Translations under genes and position numbers: made by a program
From: Apostichopus japonicus
Lineage: Eukaryota > Echinodermata > Holothuroidea > Aspidochirotida > Stichopodidae
DNA length: 64,000 nt
Direction: 5' to 3'
NCBI RefSeq assembly: GCF_037975245.1
Contig: NC_092569.1
Span: 23,756,168-23,820,167, forward strand
Part shown: positions 20,420 through 32,649 of the stretch, one piece after another
How positions within the stretch are numbered: position 1 is the first letter of the stretch
Layout of the letters: each line of letters opens with the position of its first letter
Notes under the pieces: generated by a model
What the model was told of the DNA's origin: nothing
Database searches by the model: none
What the model saw: the letters and a program-made list of their open reading frames with translations, nothing else

Positions 20420-22400
20420 TACTAAAGGTGTGTATGATGGAACATCCACATGCCATTCATTACTTTGGAGGTATTCCCTGTTACTATCAGCACATAGAAA
20501 TTGTTTCTTTTGCAAATCTGTGAACTAGCCTTTCATTGTCATTAATGAAAACTTATACCATAACTTCTGCACTTACAGATGGTCAGAGCGCATGACAAAA
20601 CTACACAGAGGGATAAGCTTTGATAGGATTTTAGAGACACAAACTGAAAACACTCAGCCTTTAATGCAAATGCACACAAGATTGCCCTATGCATTCAATA
20701 TCCCCTTTCCCAACTTAAGGGAAAGCTGTAGTAATTAATCAATGATTTCTAATATATTGAAAAAATAGGTCGAGGCTTCTAGCCTTTGCTATACAGTATT
20801 AACATTAGCATTCTTGGGTTACAATAGCAATTGCCTAATCTATGTGAATTTCTATTGTGATATTTATGCAAACTTCAACAGCAACATGCCGAAAACATCG
20901 GTTCATATAGTTCACTACATAGGCCTAGCCTACAATACGCTTTGCACGCGACTTACGTAATTTAAACTTACTGTAGTGCACAGCAGATTCATAATGCTCT
21001 ATGAAAAGTTCTGCTGGAAACCTGCTGGAGTATAATCCAAGTTTGATTTGAATACAGTAACCAATTTAGTGCTGTGCTTGGTAGTTAAGGCTAGATGAAC
21101 AGCAAAACAGCTGTACATAGTTGGTTGGGATTTTGATTGACTATAGCCTATTAACGAATGTGATCTGATCACTGCATTGATGATTGCGCAAGGTGTCAGC
21201 CTGCATCGTTGACGCTAGCAGCCACAAAGTGCAATTGCATAACGCAGCTGATAATAGTAAAATATGATCAACTACGTAGTTTAATGACCGCTGTTAGTAG
21301 CCACTAGCTTCAAACAAGAAGCTGTTTAGCTGGTGCCACAGACGTATACATACTTCCATCACATTTCAATGAATCAGCATCATAATACTTAGCAATTTTA
21401 GAAAACTTAGTTGTCCTTCTCATTAACAAGAATGTAGAATTACAGGCCTCAACTTTATAAAAAGGCCGTTACAGGAGAAATATTCAATGACATCATCAGC
21501 TCCAAGTCCAAGGGCTTAGAGTATAGGAAGCATATGTATTAAAGCTGGCACCTGAGCAACATCAATTTTTCAAACTAAGGGGAGAATTCCTGGGAACAAC
21601 CTTGGTTTGTTTTGTGTAGGCTTAGATTTAGAAGTAAGACATCAAATCAGGATAGGCCTATCTTCATGATTTCTAGGGTTGTACTTGTAGCCTCTACTCT
21701 AGTCATGAGTAATTTTCTCTTTCAAATCAAAATAAAAAAAACCTATAATGCAGGATTTTAGAAATATCCTATGATATTTTTAAAGGAGATAAATAAGTGC
21801 AATAGATTCGGCACAGCCGTTTACTTTGATAAATAAAACGCTTTCGTTGATAAACAAACTATGCCTAGGCTATAGGCCTACTACTGTACTAGATATAGGC
21901 CTATGCCTATACTGTGTAACGTTAGGTCTAACGTTAGTAATTATTACTTGTACTAGGCCTATTACTAGTCTGTACACTACACTGTACGAGGCTACGAGAG
22001 CCTGTGATTTGCATGAAGTTGCGTTGGCAAACCAAATTAGTTTCAAGAAATATTTTCAACTAACCTTCAAATATGTCCTGCATATAAGAAAGACCCCATT
22101 CCTTGAGTTTTTCTTGGACAAAGTTCATCGTTGACAGGTAAAAAATAGGTAATTATAACAGCAGACGGTTACCAGCGTAAGTTTTGATGACTGATAGAAC
22201 GGCGTCAGTAAAGTGCAGTGCAGTGATACATAAATTCCCGGGCGGCAGTTTATTGCCAGATAAAGCTACGAAATCTTAAAAAACATTTTTACTCAACTTA
22301 AAAATCCAGGAAAAATTAAAAGTAAAGTGCAAATGAAATTATAAACTGATTTTAATTTTATAATCTGCTTACAATACTGAATAAATTAATACATTGAAAT
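20420..22400. other. Non-coding stretch with TAGGCCTA-type motifs
   Basis: Repeated GGCCTA/TAGGCC motifs at 21835-21970. Short frames have no recognised domain. Confidence 0.4.
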
Positions 22401-22409
22401 TAAAGCTGG

Positions 22410-23535
22410 AAAGTGGTTGTGTAACTGACGAACATAGCTCGAACTACACAACCAAGTGTTAGTTTCAATCACAATTGTGTAAAATAACATTTACACAGAG
22501 CCTGTGTAACTAATGGGAATGTGATGCAGGTGCCAACCCCTCGTGTTTTCTACTATGTTCCTATCAAAGAATTCATCAAATTTATTTTTGAGAGTCCTGG
22601 CTTTGTAGAATGTGTCAATGAACATAGGGGGAGCACTGATGGTGTTATGGGTGACTTCCATGATGGTGAATATTGTAAGACCCATTATTTGTTTCAAAGG
22701 AAGAATAGCCTACAACTTATTCTTTACAATGAAGATGTGGAAATGACCAATCCATTGATTTATAGTTTATATCTATTAAAGTACATATTTCTGTTTTATT
22801 TCTTGTTGTGTGACGTAAGTCGCTGAATTCCATCAACTTTTCTTCTCTTTATTATATGTTTTACGGTTTTATTCATTGTAATGGAGAGCATTTGTTTTGA
22901 TCTTCCAAAATAAATATATACCAAGAAAATTGATATCCTTTTTTGTATCGTGAATAGTGTCCTACTGTACATCTATAGTTAAGCAATTTGCAGTACAGTT
23001 TAACACAGGTCTCAATGTAGAATCCACACAATTAGCAAGCTACTATTTATAACATCCAAAGCTATGTAAAGCACAACAGGAGAACTGATAACCTGATTCC
23101 TGGACATGGTTGATACATACCAAAACATTGAGGCTGTGTATAGTCTATACTGGATATTATTTTTTAATTGATACTTATGCTCTGTGCTATGAACTATAGC
23201 TACAGAATGTGTTAAGACTGTACAAAGTATGTGTAATATGTGCTCATAGTTGTGTACATTACACTAATCAATTGTAAAAAGGTTGTGTAGAATTAACACA
23301 ACTTGTGTATGTTTTTTTACACAAGGTGTGCTGAAATTGCAAACTGGTTGTGTACAATTTACACAGTTATTGTGTATTGGGATATACACAAATGTGAGTA
23401 GATTTAACAAAACTGTTGTGTAAATGATCACTTACACAACAGTTGTGTAGTTTCTACACAAGGTTGATAGGTGCACTAGTTACACAGCGGTTGTGTAGAA
23501 TTTTACACAACCTATGTATTTTTTTTTTAGAGTGT
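22410..23535. repeat. Repeat region rich in TTGTGTA/TACACAA short palindromes
   Basis: TTGTGTA and its complement TACACAA occur at both edges (22420-22520 and 23270-23515), about a dozen times in the right part, ending in a T run and AGAGTGTA (23521-23536). This looks like a composite mobile element with palindromic subterminal repeats; no terminal repeats or target duplication could be fixed. Confidence 0.5.
22530..22765 (+). pseudogene. Exon-like fragment related to the zinc-finger family
   Basis: After acceptor GTGATGCAG an open frame reads VPTPRVFYYVPIKEFIKF, then GDFHDGEYCKTH and LQLILYNEDVEMTNPL. The LQ-x-x-LY-x-(D/E)D-x-E-x-x-NPL pattern matches, from memory, the middle of the same multi-copy C2H2-bearing family as 19254-20032. 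Here it is on the opposite strand and lost after NPL, so it is a separate truncated copy. It sits inside the TTGTGTA-rich repeat. Confidence 0.45.
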
Positions 23536-23539
23536 ACAT

Positions 23540-24955
23540 CGTACGGTGTTATTCCCTTGAATAGTGGGCTGTTGTCATTCATGTTGAGAATGTTGATCGT
23601 CAAGTTGGTCTGAGAAAACATTAACAGTGCCAATCAAATAAATACAAAATGGTCAGAGTGTAGATGTGCAATATTTCAATTTTTATTTGATATGTACACT
23701 TCTCTCCAATATATTTTGTGCCAATACAGAGCTCAGATCTTTTACACTGAATATTGTAACATTTAGTCAACTTGGTATTACTTATGGATCTAAATAAACG
23801 CAACACAATGGTATATATGCAAGGAGGGGATAGATGGCTTATCAAATGTTTGTCTTATAATGTAGATTGTTGAAGGATGTTAACATTTAATTAGGTGCGC
23901 TCTGCTTTTGTAACAGTTACATTATGGAACTGTACTGACTCAATAACCTTTTGGATGCAGGGCATTGTTATTTTGTACAAATTTTGGCTAGTTATAAATA
24001 AGACACAAAAGAAACACAATGCATCATTTGAGAGACTTAGATTAAGGTATTCTGTATTGGCCCAAATTTGGTGATGGAATTTCAAATACTATATCCTTTA
24101 ACTGTTTTCATTGATACCGTCACTGGGATAATCAGACAACTTACAGTACAGTGGTGTTTAGAATGTCTGAGATCAATTTGGAGAGTAAAGACTTCCAGGA
24201 ACATTTTGCAAAAGTTCTATCAATTATAGCATGTCTAACTCAATACAGGCTACTTGTATTTGTAAGTTACATCTGCATGGTTAGCTCAGTCTCTAATTCT
24301 AGGCATAGCTACTGTACACTCAGTACAGTATCTGGTCATGATATAGGGCACATGTAACATTATTTTCCAGGAAAATCTAAGGCCATATATGATACATGTA
24401 CAGTAGGCTAAGACGTTAAGCTGACCTACTTGTGAAATCTAATTTCTTGGGCAGTTGTTAGTAATTTGTAGCTCTAACTATAGAACAGTTTACCCTAGAC
24501 CCAATGCTAAAAAATTGTTAGGCCTTGGCTTATGGCCCTAGGCTATAGCCGAACGTAGGCCTAGATAGTTTTAGGCTAGAAGCTAGTCTATAGTATTGGA
24601 ATATGGGAACGAACAATTTACGTGAAGCTGTATGCAACAACGTTACAGTTATAACAATGGTTTTAACAATATCACCAACTTTAGTGACTAATCTCATGGA
24701 CCTTACCTGAAGTTTTGGTTAGATGTTCTCGTGTTAGCGGTACTATTTAAGAAAAAGTCAACGAGGAAAAAACTTGGGCACGAAAACCAAATTACCGAAC
24801 GACTGATCCGCTCTCAAGCCCAGTCCCCTTGCATCGAGAGGGAACAGACACTACACATGATTTGAGCCGAAACTGTTATTTGTTAAGCGCAATGCATTGA
24901 AAGCATACGGGTATGTTTTAACAGTTAGCCCTGGCGTATACAGTGTATAGTATAG
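23540..24955. other. No gene recognised
   Basis: AT-rich sequence with GGCCTA motifs near 24520-24590. No supported exon, although the 5' end of FReD gene 2 may lie in or before this stretch. Confidence 0.4.
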
Positions 24956-24983
24956 TGTATAGTGTACATTGTATAGTATATAC

Positions 24984-25034
<51 letters not shown>

Positions 25035-25042
25035 TATATATA
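24984..25042. repeat. (TA)n microsatellite
   Basis: About 25-30 TA units, interrupted once by AAATA near 25030. Confidence 0.9.
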
Positions 25043-25265
25043 CGCTTTTGTCGTTTACCTCCATTTCATTAACATAAAGTATGTTCAAAGTATCTCTTTC
25101 GAGATCCGGGTTTAGGAATCACAAATGATTTCGAGAGTTGTTAGCATCATGTTTGATCTCTAGAGTAGGGCAAATAAGTCACCAAAACATAACTAGTTTT
25201 GTTCAATACATGTGACTAACGCCGATGGAATAACGACCTCCCTTTGAAGCTCTGGACATGCAATC

Positions 25266-25338
25266 AGCGCCATATCCTAGTGGTTAGGGTGTCCGCATAT
25301 AAAGCGGGAGGCCCGGGTTCAAATCCCGGGTGGAGGCT
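25266..25338 (+). tRNA. tRNA-like sequence (pseudogene or SINE head)
   Basis: D-arm TCCTAGTGGTTAGGG, anticodon arm TCCGC/GCGGG around loop ATATAAA, and a perfect T-arm CCGGG-TTCAAAT-CCCGG (box B). The acceptor stem AGCGCCA pairs imperfectly with TGGAGGCT and there is one extra base before the anticodon stem. The anticodon position reads ATA, unusual for a functional tRNA. Confidence 0.45.
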
Positions 25339-25344
25339 GGAAAA

Positions 25345-26397
25345 TCTACGTATTTAATAAAGTTTGTTCCTGAGCTGAGAATATCAAAAAGTGCATTCAT
25401 AGGCAACTGCAACAAAGACATAGTCACAAAACCATTCTATTAGAATTGTATTAGCTATTAATCTCTCGATAACCATGCCAGTTCAAGGTAACTAAAATCG
25501 AAAAATAGCGTCGTGAATAACGTTTCTTTTTGTGTTCAATATACCAGTTAGTATTTTTAATAATGGCAATAAAAACTGACTTAATCACAGCTAGGCTTTA
25601 TGCAATAGTTGAAAAGGAACTGTACTTTGATGAGAACAAACACCTATAGAAAAGCATCATTCATGATTTCAATAAAACAACTTCAATGTGCACGCGAAGA
25701 AGTGGAGATGAAATCAAATTGAGGTCAAAAAGGACGGAAGGTTAACTGTAATAAACAAATGCACACGCGATTAAACATTTTGCTGCTATAGTTATTTTTG
25801 TCATACAGGCTCTAGCCAAGGAGGTGTCACCCCTTGTTAATGTATCCAGGGTTCCCTAACAATTACCAGAGCTTCCAACATAGTCATGTTTCCATTTTTT
25901 CATTGGTAGTGCTGCTACAGGTACAGTACCGTAACGATATCGACTGATCTTGTCTTGCACACCAGAATCAAGCCGTGCTATATACCATATTACAGGCCTT
26001 AGGTGGCATACTCCTATTACAAATCCGCCCGAACGTTTTCCTTCTGGAAATATGCCGCAGAGCAGTAGGAGGACATCGTTTTTAAATAAGTAGCAAGTAA
26101 TGGTTGGGCATTTACGCTACAACTGAATATCTAATTTGTTTTAAATTTTATTTGTAATTTTGCCCCAAATTATTCAGGCAACTTGCCAAAACTTGTAACT
26201 GTTAAACTATGAGTGAATTTGTTACATTGTAGGTCTATACCACTGTGTCCTTTTCAATAATCTTAATAATATTTGAAATAAAATCGTTGTTACTATTTTT
26301 ATGTAAATCTTCCCACATTTCTGAGAGGGAATTACACATGAATTGCAATTCAAAATTAAAACTGTATTTAAAGATAGTCTGCGTTTGTGCTGCCTAG
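25345..26397. other. Upstream flank or intron of FReD gene 2; no exon recognised
   Basis: No signal-peptide ORF with a phase-1 donor was found. The first recognisable exon starts at 26398. Confidence 0.4.
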
Positions 26398-26612
26398 GTA
26401 CACCGATCCTTACATGTCCTGAGAACATGATCAACGGAACCTGCAGTTGCAAAGGAACATGTGAAGATCCCAACGGACAATCTGGTTGTAACAAAGACTG
26501 TTTGGGTACTGAGGGTTGCACCTGTCCAGCTGGTTTCCTAATGAAAGGGAATGACTGTATCAGTGCGAGTGAATGCGGGTGTTACGTAACAGAGGCCGAC
26601 TTGGTTATACCA
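26398..26612 (+). CDS. FReD gene 2, TIL exon
   Basis: Acceptor GCTGCCTAG, donor CCA then GTGAGT. It encodes ILTCPENMINGTCSC, then repeated Cys spacing to CTCPAGFLMKGNDC and SECGCYV: about ten cysteines, as in trypsin-inhibitor-like domains. Phase 1 in, 0 out. Confidence 0.82.
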
Positions 26613-29221
26613 GTGAGTATTTGCATGACTAATCTCAATATCACGTGACTATTCAAACGAAGCCACACGAACAAATTATAGTTTGATATAAATGCCTTGT
26701 TTCTCTTTGCATCAATTCAATGCTAGAATGGAGAAGCATCCGTTAACAATCACTGCACACGAAAGTGGTCTTGTAGCAATAACCAACTGACCTCTGCAGA
26801 CTACATATGTAGTGCCAACACTGTGTGTGATGTCAGAGATGGAGTACGAAAGTGTTATTGTAATGAGGGATATGAAGGTGACGGTGAAACTTGTGTATCC
26901 TTGTATACAGACTGTCAGGAAGTTTATGACGCTGGACATACACAAGATGGCGTTTATACAATCATGCCTACTGCATGGCCTGGTTTACCGTTCAACGTAT
27001 ATTGTAAAATGGAAAACGGCGGAGGATGGACCGTAAGTCTTGATTTACAAAATAGGAATGTTTCAACTATGTTTCTGTGAGTTATTATGATTTAGTCTAT
27101 TGTAGACGGTAATGGAAGTACAAAGTTTCGGTTTTCGGTTTGGTTGCACTTGTTTAATTCCTTACCAGGAATTGAATATATTAAAAATACTTTAGTAGAT
27201 GCAAAGGGTGGCAATCATAAAAAAATGTCCTCCCCCTAAAGAAAATCACAACAAAGAAAAGTCCTAAATTTGTCATACTGAAACATTATTTTATAAATTT
27301 ATAATCGTGTGGTATTTCTTAAATAAGTTTGTGTGTTAGAATGCTTCAACTTCTCCAATAACTATATTATTTATTTCATGATTTTTACCCGCTATCTTTG
27401 AAGGTGTTTCAACGTCGTACCGATAACTCTATTAGTTTTTATCAAAACTGGACTGCGTACAAAGAAGGGTTTGGTGACAGCAGCAACTTATGGTTGGGAA
27501 ACGAAAAGCTTCATTACTTGACGAACCAGAAAAACTACAAGCTTCGCTTGGACATCACTACTTCTAGGGGACCGGCTAAATATGCTGAGTATACAGAATT
27601 TCAAATCGAGTCTGAAAGCAGCAAGTTCAGAATGAATAAACTGGGCACTCACAGTGGAAATACAGGTTTGTTGCATGTTGGATATTTACGCCTTGCCTTG
27701 GATAATAAGTCAAGTTAAAGTTACTAGTATGTTCACAATAAACTTCATGAGAAACTGGTTTTCACGGTTTCAGCACTTCTTGATGTTAAATATTACCTAC
27801 AAAATATGCATGGGTACACTGTATCAGTAACCCTTACAAAGAGGGTTGGTATAACACTCCCCCCCCCCCCTCCTCTTTTCACACTTCACACACACACAGC
27901 CTTTCTTCGGTCGTATCGACGAAATTATTATATAGTTTATAATCCATTTCAGGGTATGTAGGATCGTTCGCACACATTAATTAGAAGGCAAAAACCGATA
28001 GAAACAGAACAAGTGATGAAATAATACAAAATACCATATTTCTGTGTATTTGTCTCTCCCTTCCAATCATCTTCATTTATTGGCAATTGATATAAAGAAA
28101 CGTTTTACTTTCGCCAGTTTTGGTTTTATAATCTTGAAAGAGCAAAGAAGGCTTTGTCTCTCCCAGGCTGGACCCGTTACCTTAATTTGAATACTGTTGG
28201 TATCTTTGACAAAATATTGAAGTAGTTTGACTAGTCGATGAACAAGAATGTATGCTGAATGAGAAAGCATCAATCTAAGAACAGGAAATATTACGGAAGA
28301 GAAATACGACCATATATCCTCACAGAACCAGTAAAAGAGAATTAATTATTGAGGGCTTGCAGTGAACACATACTACTAACAGAATAATGTTTCTTATAAT
28401 ATATGTGATGTTTATACGAATAGCAGCCGTACACCGTGTTTCAAAACAAAGACAAACTGAGACATAGAATTAAATTAAAAATGTGAATATCATAACTAAA
28501 AATTATTTAATGGAAAGCCGATGATATAGGTCTCCGTTCAAATACCATATTTACTCATTTTATCATAATATTTAATATCAATATACAAAAATTTCATGTA
28601 ATAAGCAAGATTACAGTTTTTATATTAATATACATCAGTTAATTTTAATCCAGATCAATGATCCTCTTACAGTCACATCCATTGAGAGGGTAAACTAATA
28701 CATCAGTGCATGAGATATGTAATGATCGCGAAATTATTCAACTGATAATAAGAAATAATTTAATTCAATATGCAACCCCCCCCCCTTTATTCCAGTTCAC
28801 CATAATACCTATATCATGACCCATCAAAGTTTCTGCAATATATCAGGATACTTACGCTATTGTTTAATGGCCAAGTAGTAACCACTGATGGTTCTTGCTG
28901 TTTTTCTTCACAGGTTATTATCTCTATTATAGCAGAGGAAAACAATTCAGCACGCATGACCGAGACAATGACAGATGTGGTAACTTCAACTGCGCAGAGA
29001 AGCACAGAAGTGGCTGGTGGCAGTCGAATAATTGGTGCTCTTCTTGTTATAGTGATAGCTTTTGCTCTTACTTCCAATACAGCAGCAGCTGCAAGTCAGC
29101 TTGTACGGCTCTCAACCTCAACGGGGTCTACAAAGGAGGCAACGGGGAAGGGATCTTCTCTTATTATAAACATAACTGCAACGTCCAATATGTTGAGATG
29201 AAAATTCGACCATCCTCTTGA
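26398..29221 (+). CDS. FReD gene 2: TIL + EGF-like + fibrinogen-related domain (3' part of gene)
   Basis: Exons 26398-26612 (TIL), 26727-27032 (EGF-like plus first FReD part), 27404-27665 and 28914-29221, with phases 1-0, 0-0, 0-1, 1-stop, all compatible. TIL domains are cysteine-rich modules found in protease inhibitors and mucin/zonadhesin-type proteins. The EGF-like segment ends CYCNEGYEGDGETC and leads into DCQEVYDAGHTQDG with no intron. The FReD is the duplicate of gene 1: GGGWT, VFQRRTDNS, NLWLGNEKLHYLTN, FSTHDRDND, NLNGVYKGG, EMKIRPSS. It is presumably secreted; the signal-peptide exon is not seen. Predicted role: pattern-recognition lectin. Confidence 0.82.
26727..27032 (+). CDS. FReD gene 2, EGF-like/FReD exon
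   Basis: 306 bp, acceptor AATGCTAG, donor GGACC then GTAAGT, phase 0-0. It starts NGEASVNNHCTRKWSC, has an EGF-like ICSANTVCDV ... GYEGDGETC, then the FReD start up to GGGWT. Confidence 0.85.
27404..27665 (+). CDS. FReD gene 2, FReD exon 2
   Basis: 262 bp, VFQRRTDNSISFYQNW to SGNTG, same boundaries as gene 1 exon 9113-9374 with a few amino-acid changes (SRGPAKYAEYTEF). Phase 0 to 1. Confidence 0.88.
28914..29221 (+). CDS. FReD gene 2, terminal FReD exon with Cys-rich insertion
   Basis: Acceptor TCTTCACAG, phase 1, TGA at 29219-29221. It keeps the five-Cys insertion between GWWQSN and NLNG but three codons are net different and one codon shorter than gene 1. AATAAA at 29269-29274 lies 48 bp downstream. 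Confidence 0.87.
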
Positions 29222-29268
29222 GTTGATGACGGATAGTCTGCCTTGTGTTTCTCTCGAAAACATTGTAA

Positions 29269-29274
29269 AATAAA
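29269..29274 (+). terminator. Candidate poly(A) signal, FReD gene 2
   Basis: AATAAA 48 bp after the stop; gene 1 has ATGAAC at the equivalent place and uses a more distal candidate. Confidence 0.45.
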
Positions 29275-29611
29275 CAGATATTTTTCGTTATGAGAAAGAC
29301 AAATCAACAGGAAGAAACGAGTCTTTGGTAGTATCCGTGAAAAAACCCCATTACATTATGTATCATCATCGAGGATTGAAACCTCTCAACTTTCATTAGG
29401 ATATTATATGTTCAAATGTGAGTGGCAGATTTACAAAAAAAAAACATAGTATTCTCTAATCTTCAGACACATTGTTGAATATTCCTTTATTTGAAATAAT
29501 TTCCTAAACTGATCATGTTTTCAATTTTTTTCAATGTTTTATTTTCCACTGTATTTATTTACAATACCGTAACATATAAAAAGAATCAGCAAAAGACTTG
29601 CATAAAGAAGC

Positions 29612-32414
29612 TTACATAAAGAAATCATAATAGCCGTTAATGTTATACAAATTGTTGTTTTGCTTAGATATGAAATAGTAAAGGTCAAGTCGAAAGCGAA
29701 AGCGAAACTGAAAATAAAATTCGTGCACATCTGGGATTTTGTTATTCAACCTACAATTGTAAATATATTTTTTAGCATGCAAAATTAAAAAGTTCACAGG
29801 ATTAGCCATATCATCAAAATCATCCCAAAAAATATTGGTCAAATTAAAAGTATAATTAATTGTAATGCAATTTGAATTCACTGCCTTCCAGAATCGCTCA
29901 ACGTGACAACAATTATGAAACAAATGTATTAGTGCTTCATCGGCATTCTTGCAAAACGAACAAATTGGAGAATTTACCATTTTCATTTTATAAACCAAGC
30001 TATTTATGCCTAAAATTCGATGTAGGAAACTCAATTGTAAATATGATACTTTGGGGTCATTCACAGCCGTATAAGGAAGCCTAAAAATCTTCTTCCAATC
30101 TATTTTCACTGGAAAATTCATAGCTTGCCACTTCATAATAGACGACGGGGCGTGCAGAGACCGGTAGTTAGCTTATTTTAAACATTTGTGGTTATTTTAT
30201 GTGTGCGCTTGCACATATAAAAGTTGTTTTCACTCATTGGGAGCAAATCAGAATCATGGTACTCCCTCCAATAACTAGGAATGGCGTGAACAATCCCAAA
30301 GTATGAAGTAAAAGTAAAATGTCTAATATGTATTTTCGCTTGAAACGTGTTATATGGAATTACCGAGCCATCATTTTTAATGAAATCTTTCAAATGAAAT
30401 TCTCTGTGATTTAAAAGATTGTAATGGAAAATCACTTTATTGTTAACCAATATATGATTGTTGTTTAAAATGATTTCATTGTTGTTATTACTATCTAGAT
30501 TATAAAAAAAAAAACTCAGCCCAAGCCTCACACACTTCTATGCCAAAAAAATAAGAAATACATGAAACTACTTCCTTAAATTACATTTAAAAAGAAAAGC
30601 AACACCGAACTGTTTTAGGTACAAATCAAAAAATATTTTCCAATTTCCTTTCTGAGTGGCTAAATACCGTTTTACCCAGTTACAGTTTAGACTTTTAATA
30701 AAAGATTCAATGTCTGTCATATCAAAGCCACCATTAACTTTCTTATTAATAAGGGTGCTTTAATCTTATAAGGTTTATTGTTCCAAATAAAATTATATAA
30801 AATTATATTTACCTCTTTAATGAAACTATGAGGAGGACTTGGTAGAACACTAAAAAGAAAAACAAGTTGCAAAACGGCCAAACTCTTGATAACAGTTATT
30901 TTACAGGTTGGTGTTATGTCACGTTGTGACCACATCCCAAGCAACTGTTTGAGCCGTGATAATTTGGGAAGATAATTCAACGAAAAGAAATCTTCATTCT
31001 TTGCAGTAAATGTGACATCAAGATATTTCACGGGACCAGGATTAACATTAAAACCATACTCATGAAATAACGAGCAACCCTTGAAACCAAAGCACCCAAT
31101 GGAAAAAAGAATGATTTGCTGAAATAAACTTTTAAACCCGAAGCGGCAGAAAAATTATTAATGATGTTAAAAACCTCTACAAGAGAAGCGCGAGAACCAT
31201 CGAAAAATAAAACAGTTTCATCGGCACATTGTGAAATTCTAATTCAGGGTTATTAATAGATATGCCCTTGATACGACAGCTGGTTTTAACCATGAATGTG
31301 AGAAATTCTGAACATAAAATGAAGAGGTAAGGACTGAGGGGACAACCTTGTCTTACACCTCGAGAAATACTAAAATACTGAGAGAGATGACCATTGTTAA
31401 TAACTCAAGATGCAACGTTCCCATAATAAGTTCTAACCCACCTAATAATATTTGGACCAAAATTGAAGAATTTTAAACTTTGATAAAGAAACTCCCAGTC
31501 CAAACAATCAAAGGCCTTTTCAAAATCTAGACAAAGAAGAGTACCTGAAATATTGTTAGAATTAAAATGATCAATGAGGTCTATAACTAGTCTAATGTTC
31601 TCACCAGTTCTGTTAATAATATCAATAATAGAATTAAAATAGAACAAATCTTCTAAGAGAGAAACATTTAACTTCCAGTAGCCACGGCCCCTTGGCTCGA
31701 TCTTACAATTAATAGTAAGCGTAACGCTAGAATGGTCGGACCTAAAAATAGAAACAATGTCAGCTGCACTCACAGTTTGAACAATGTGTCGAGAACACCT
31801 AAAGAAATCAAGTCGACAGTGAATAGAATTATCAACAGAAGAATGCCAGGTGAAAAGCCGGGCGTTAGGATTACGATCACGCCAAACATCAACAAGATCA
31901 TGATTTTCTGCTATCTGAAGCATAGTTTGACGGGCATTAAAATGAGTTCTTTGCAACCCTCCAAATTTATCATGAGTTAAATTACCTACCAAATTAAAAT
32001 CACCGCCCAAATAATCGATGTACAATCAAATGCTGTCGAATGTTGTGCAATATTACTAACTTAAAATGGGTCATCCTTGTTTGGAACATAAACATTAATT
32101 ACAGAATAAATCTGATCGTAAACATTTAAATCAATTATAATATACCTTCCATTTTCATCGACCCTAGTTCTTATAATAATAATATTGAGTTTCGGGTTGA
32201 AAAATAAACCAACACCTCTACTGTTATTATCCCCATGGGAAAGATAAAGATTACCACCCCATTCTTTTGACCAAGAGTTAACATCACAAGGGACAGAGTG
32301 ACTCTCTTGTGGTAAAATAACCTCAAAACGACGTAAATAAATAAATAACTTTTTTCTATCCATATAGTTAAGTAACCCATGAGCATTACACGAAACCAAT
32401 CTTACTTCAATCAT
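29612..32414 (-). pseudogene. Decayed LINE ORF2, copy B, with internal deletion
   Basis: Endonuclease 31610-32414 (ILPQESHS, GGDFNLVGN with GDFN intact, RSDHSSVTL), then a direct jump into RT at GENIRLVIDLID: about 890 bp of the region before the RT is gone. The RT keeps LCLDFEKAFDCLD. The C-terminal part 29612-30136 retains CSFCKNADEALIHLFHNC. Several further frameshifts. Confidence 0.85.
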
Positions 32415-32649
32415 TATATACGTCTACTTATAAGATAAAGTTAAACTAATTTTGCTGGCCACAAAAATGATAAAGTCACGATAGATACAGTGGAATAAAG
32501 CAAACAGAAAAAGATAGAAAAGTTCTAAACCCCAAACAGCCATCAGAAAGGCTGACCTTGAGAGATAGGCTGGCTTGGAACAGGGGTGGGTCAACGTCGA
32601 AAAACAGCAGAGTACTACGATTACTAGGAAGATACATCGGGCCCATAGT

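Larger units (their letters stand above)
26895..32414. repeat. Segmental duplication, copy B
   Basis: Partner of 8600-15081. Introns, poly(C) run (27857-27867), 3' UTR and LINE are shared. It is about 1 kb shorter, mainly because an ~890-bp LINE segment present at 13388-14278 is missing here at about 31605. Confidence 0.88.
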
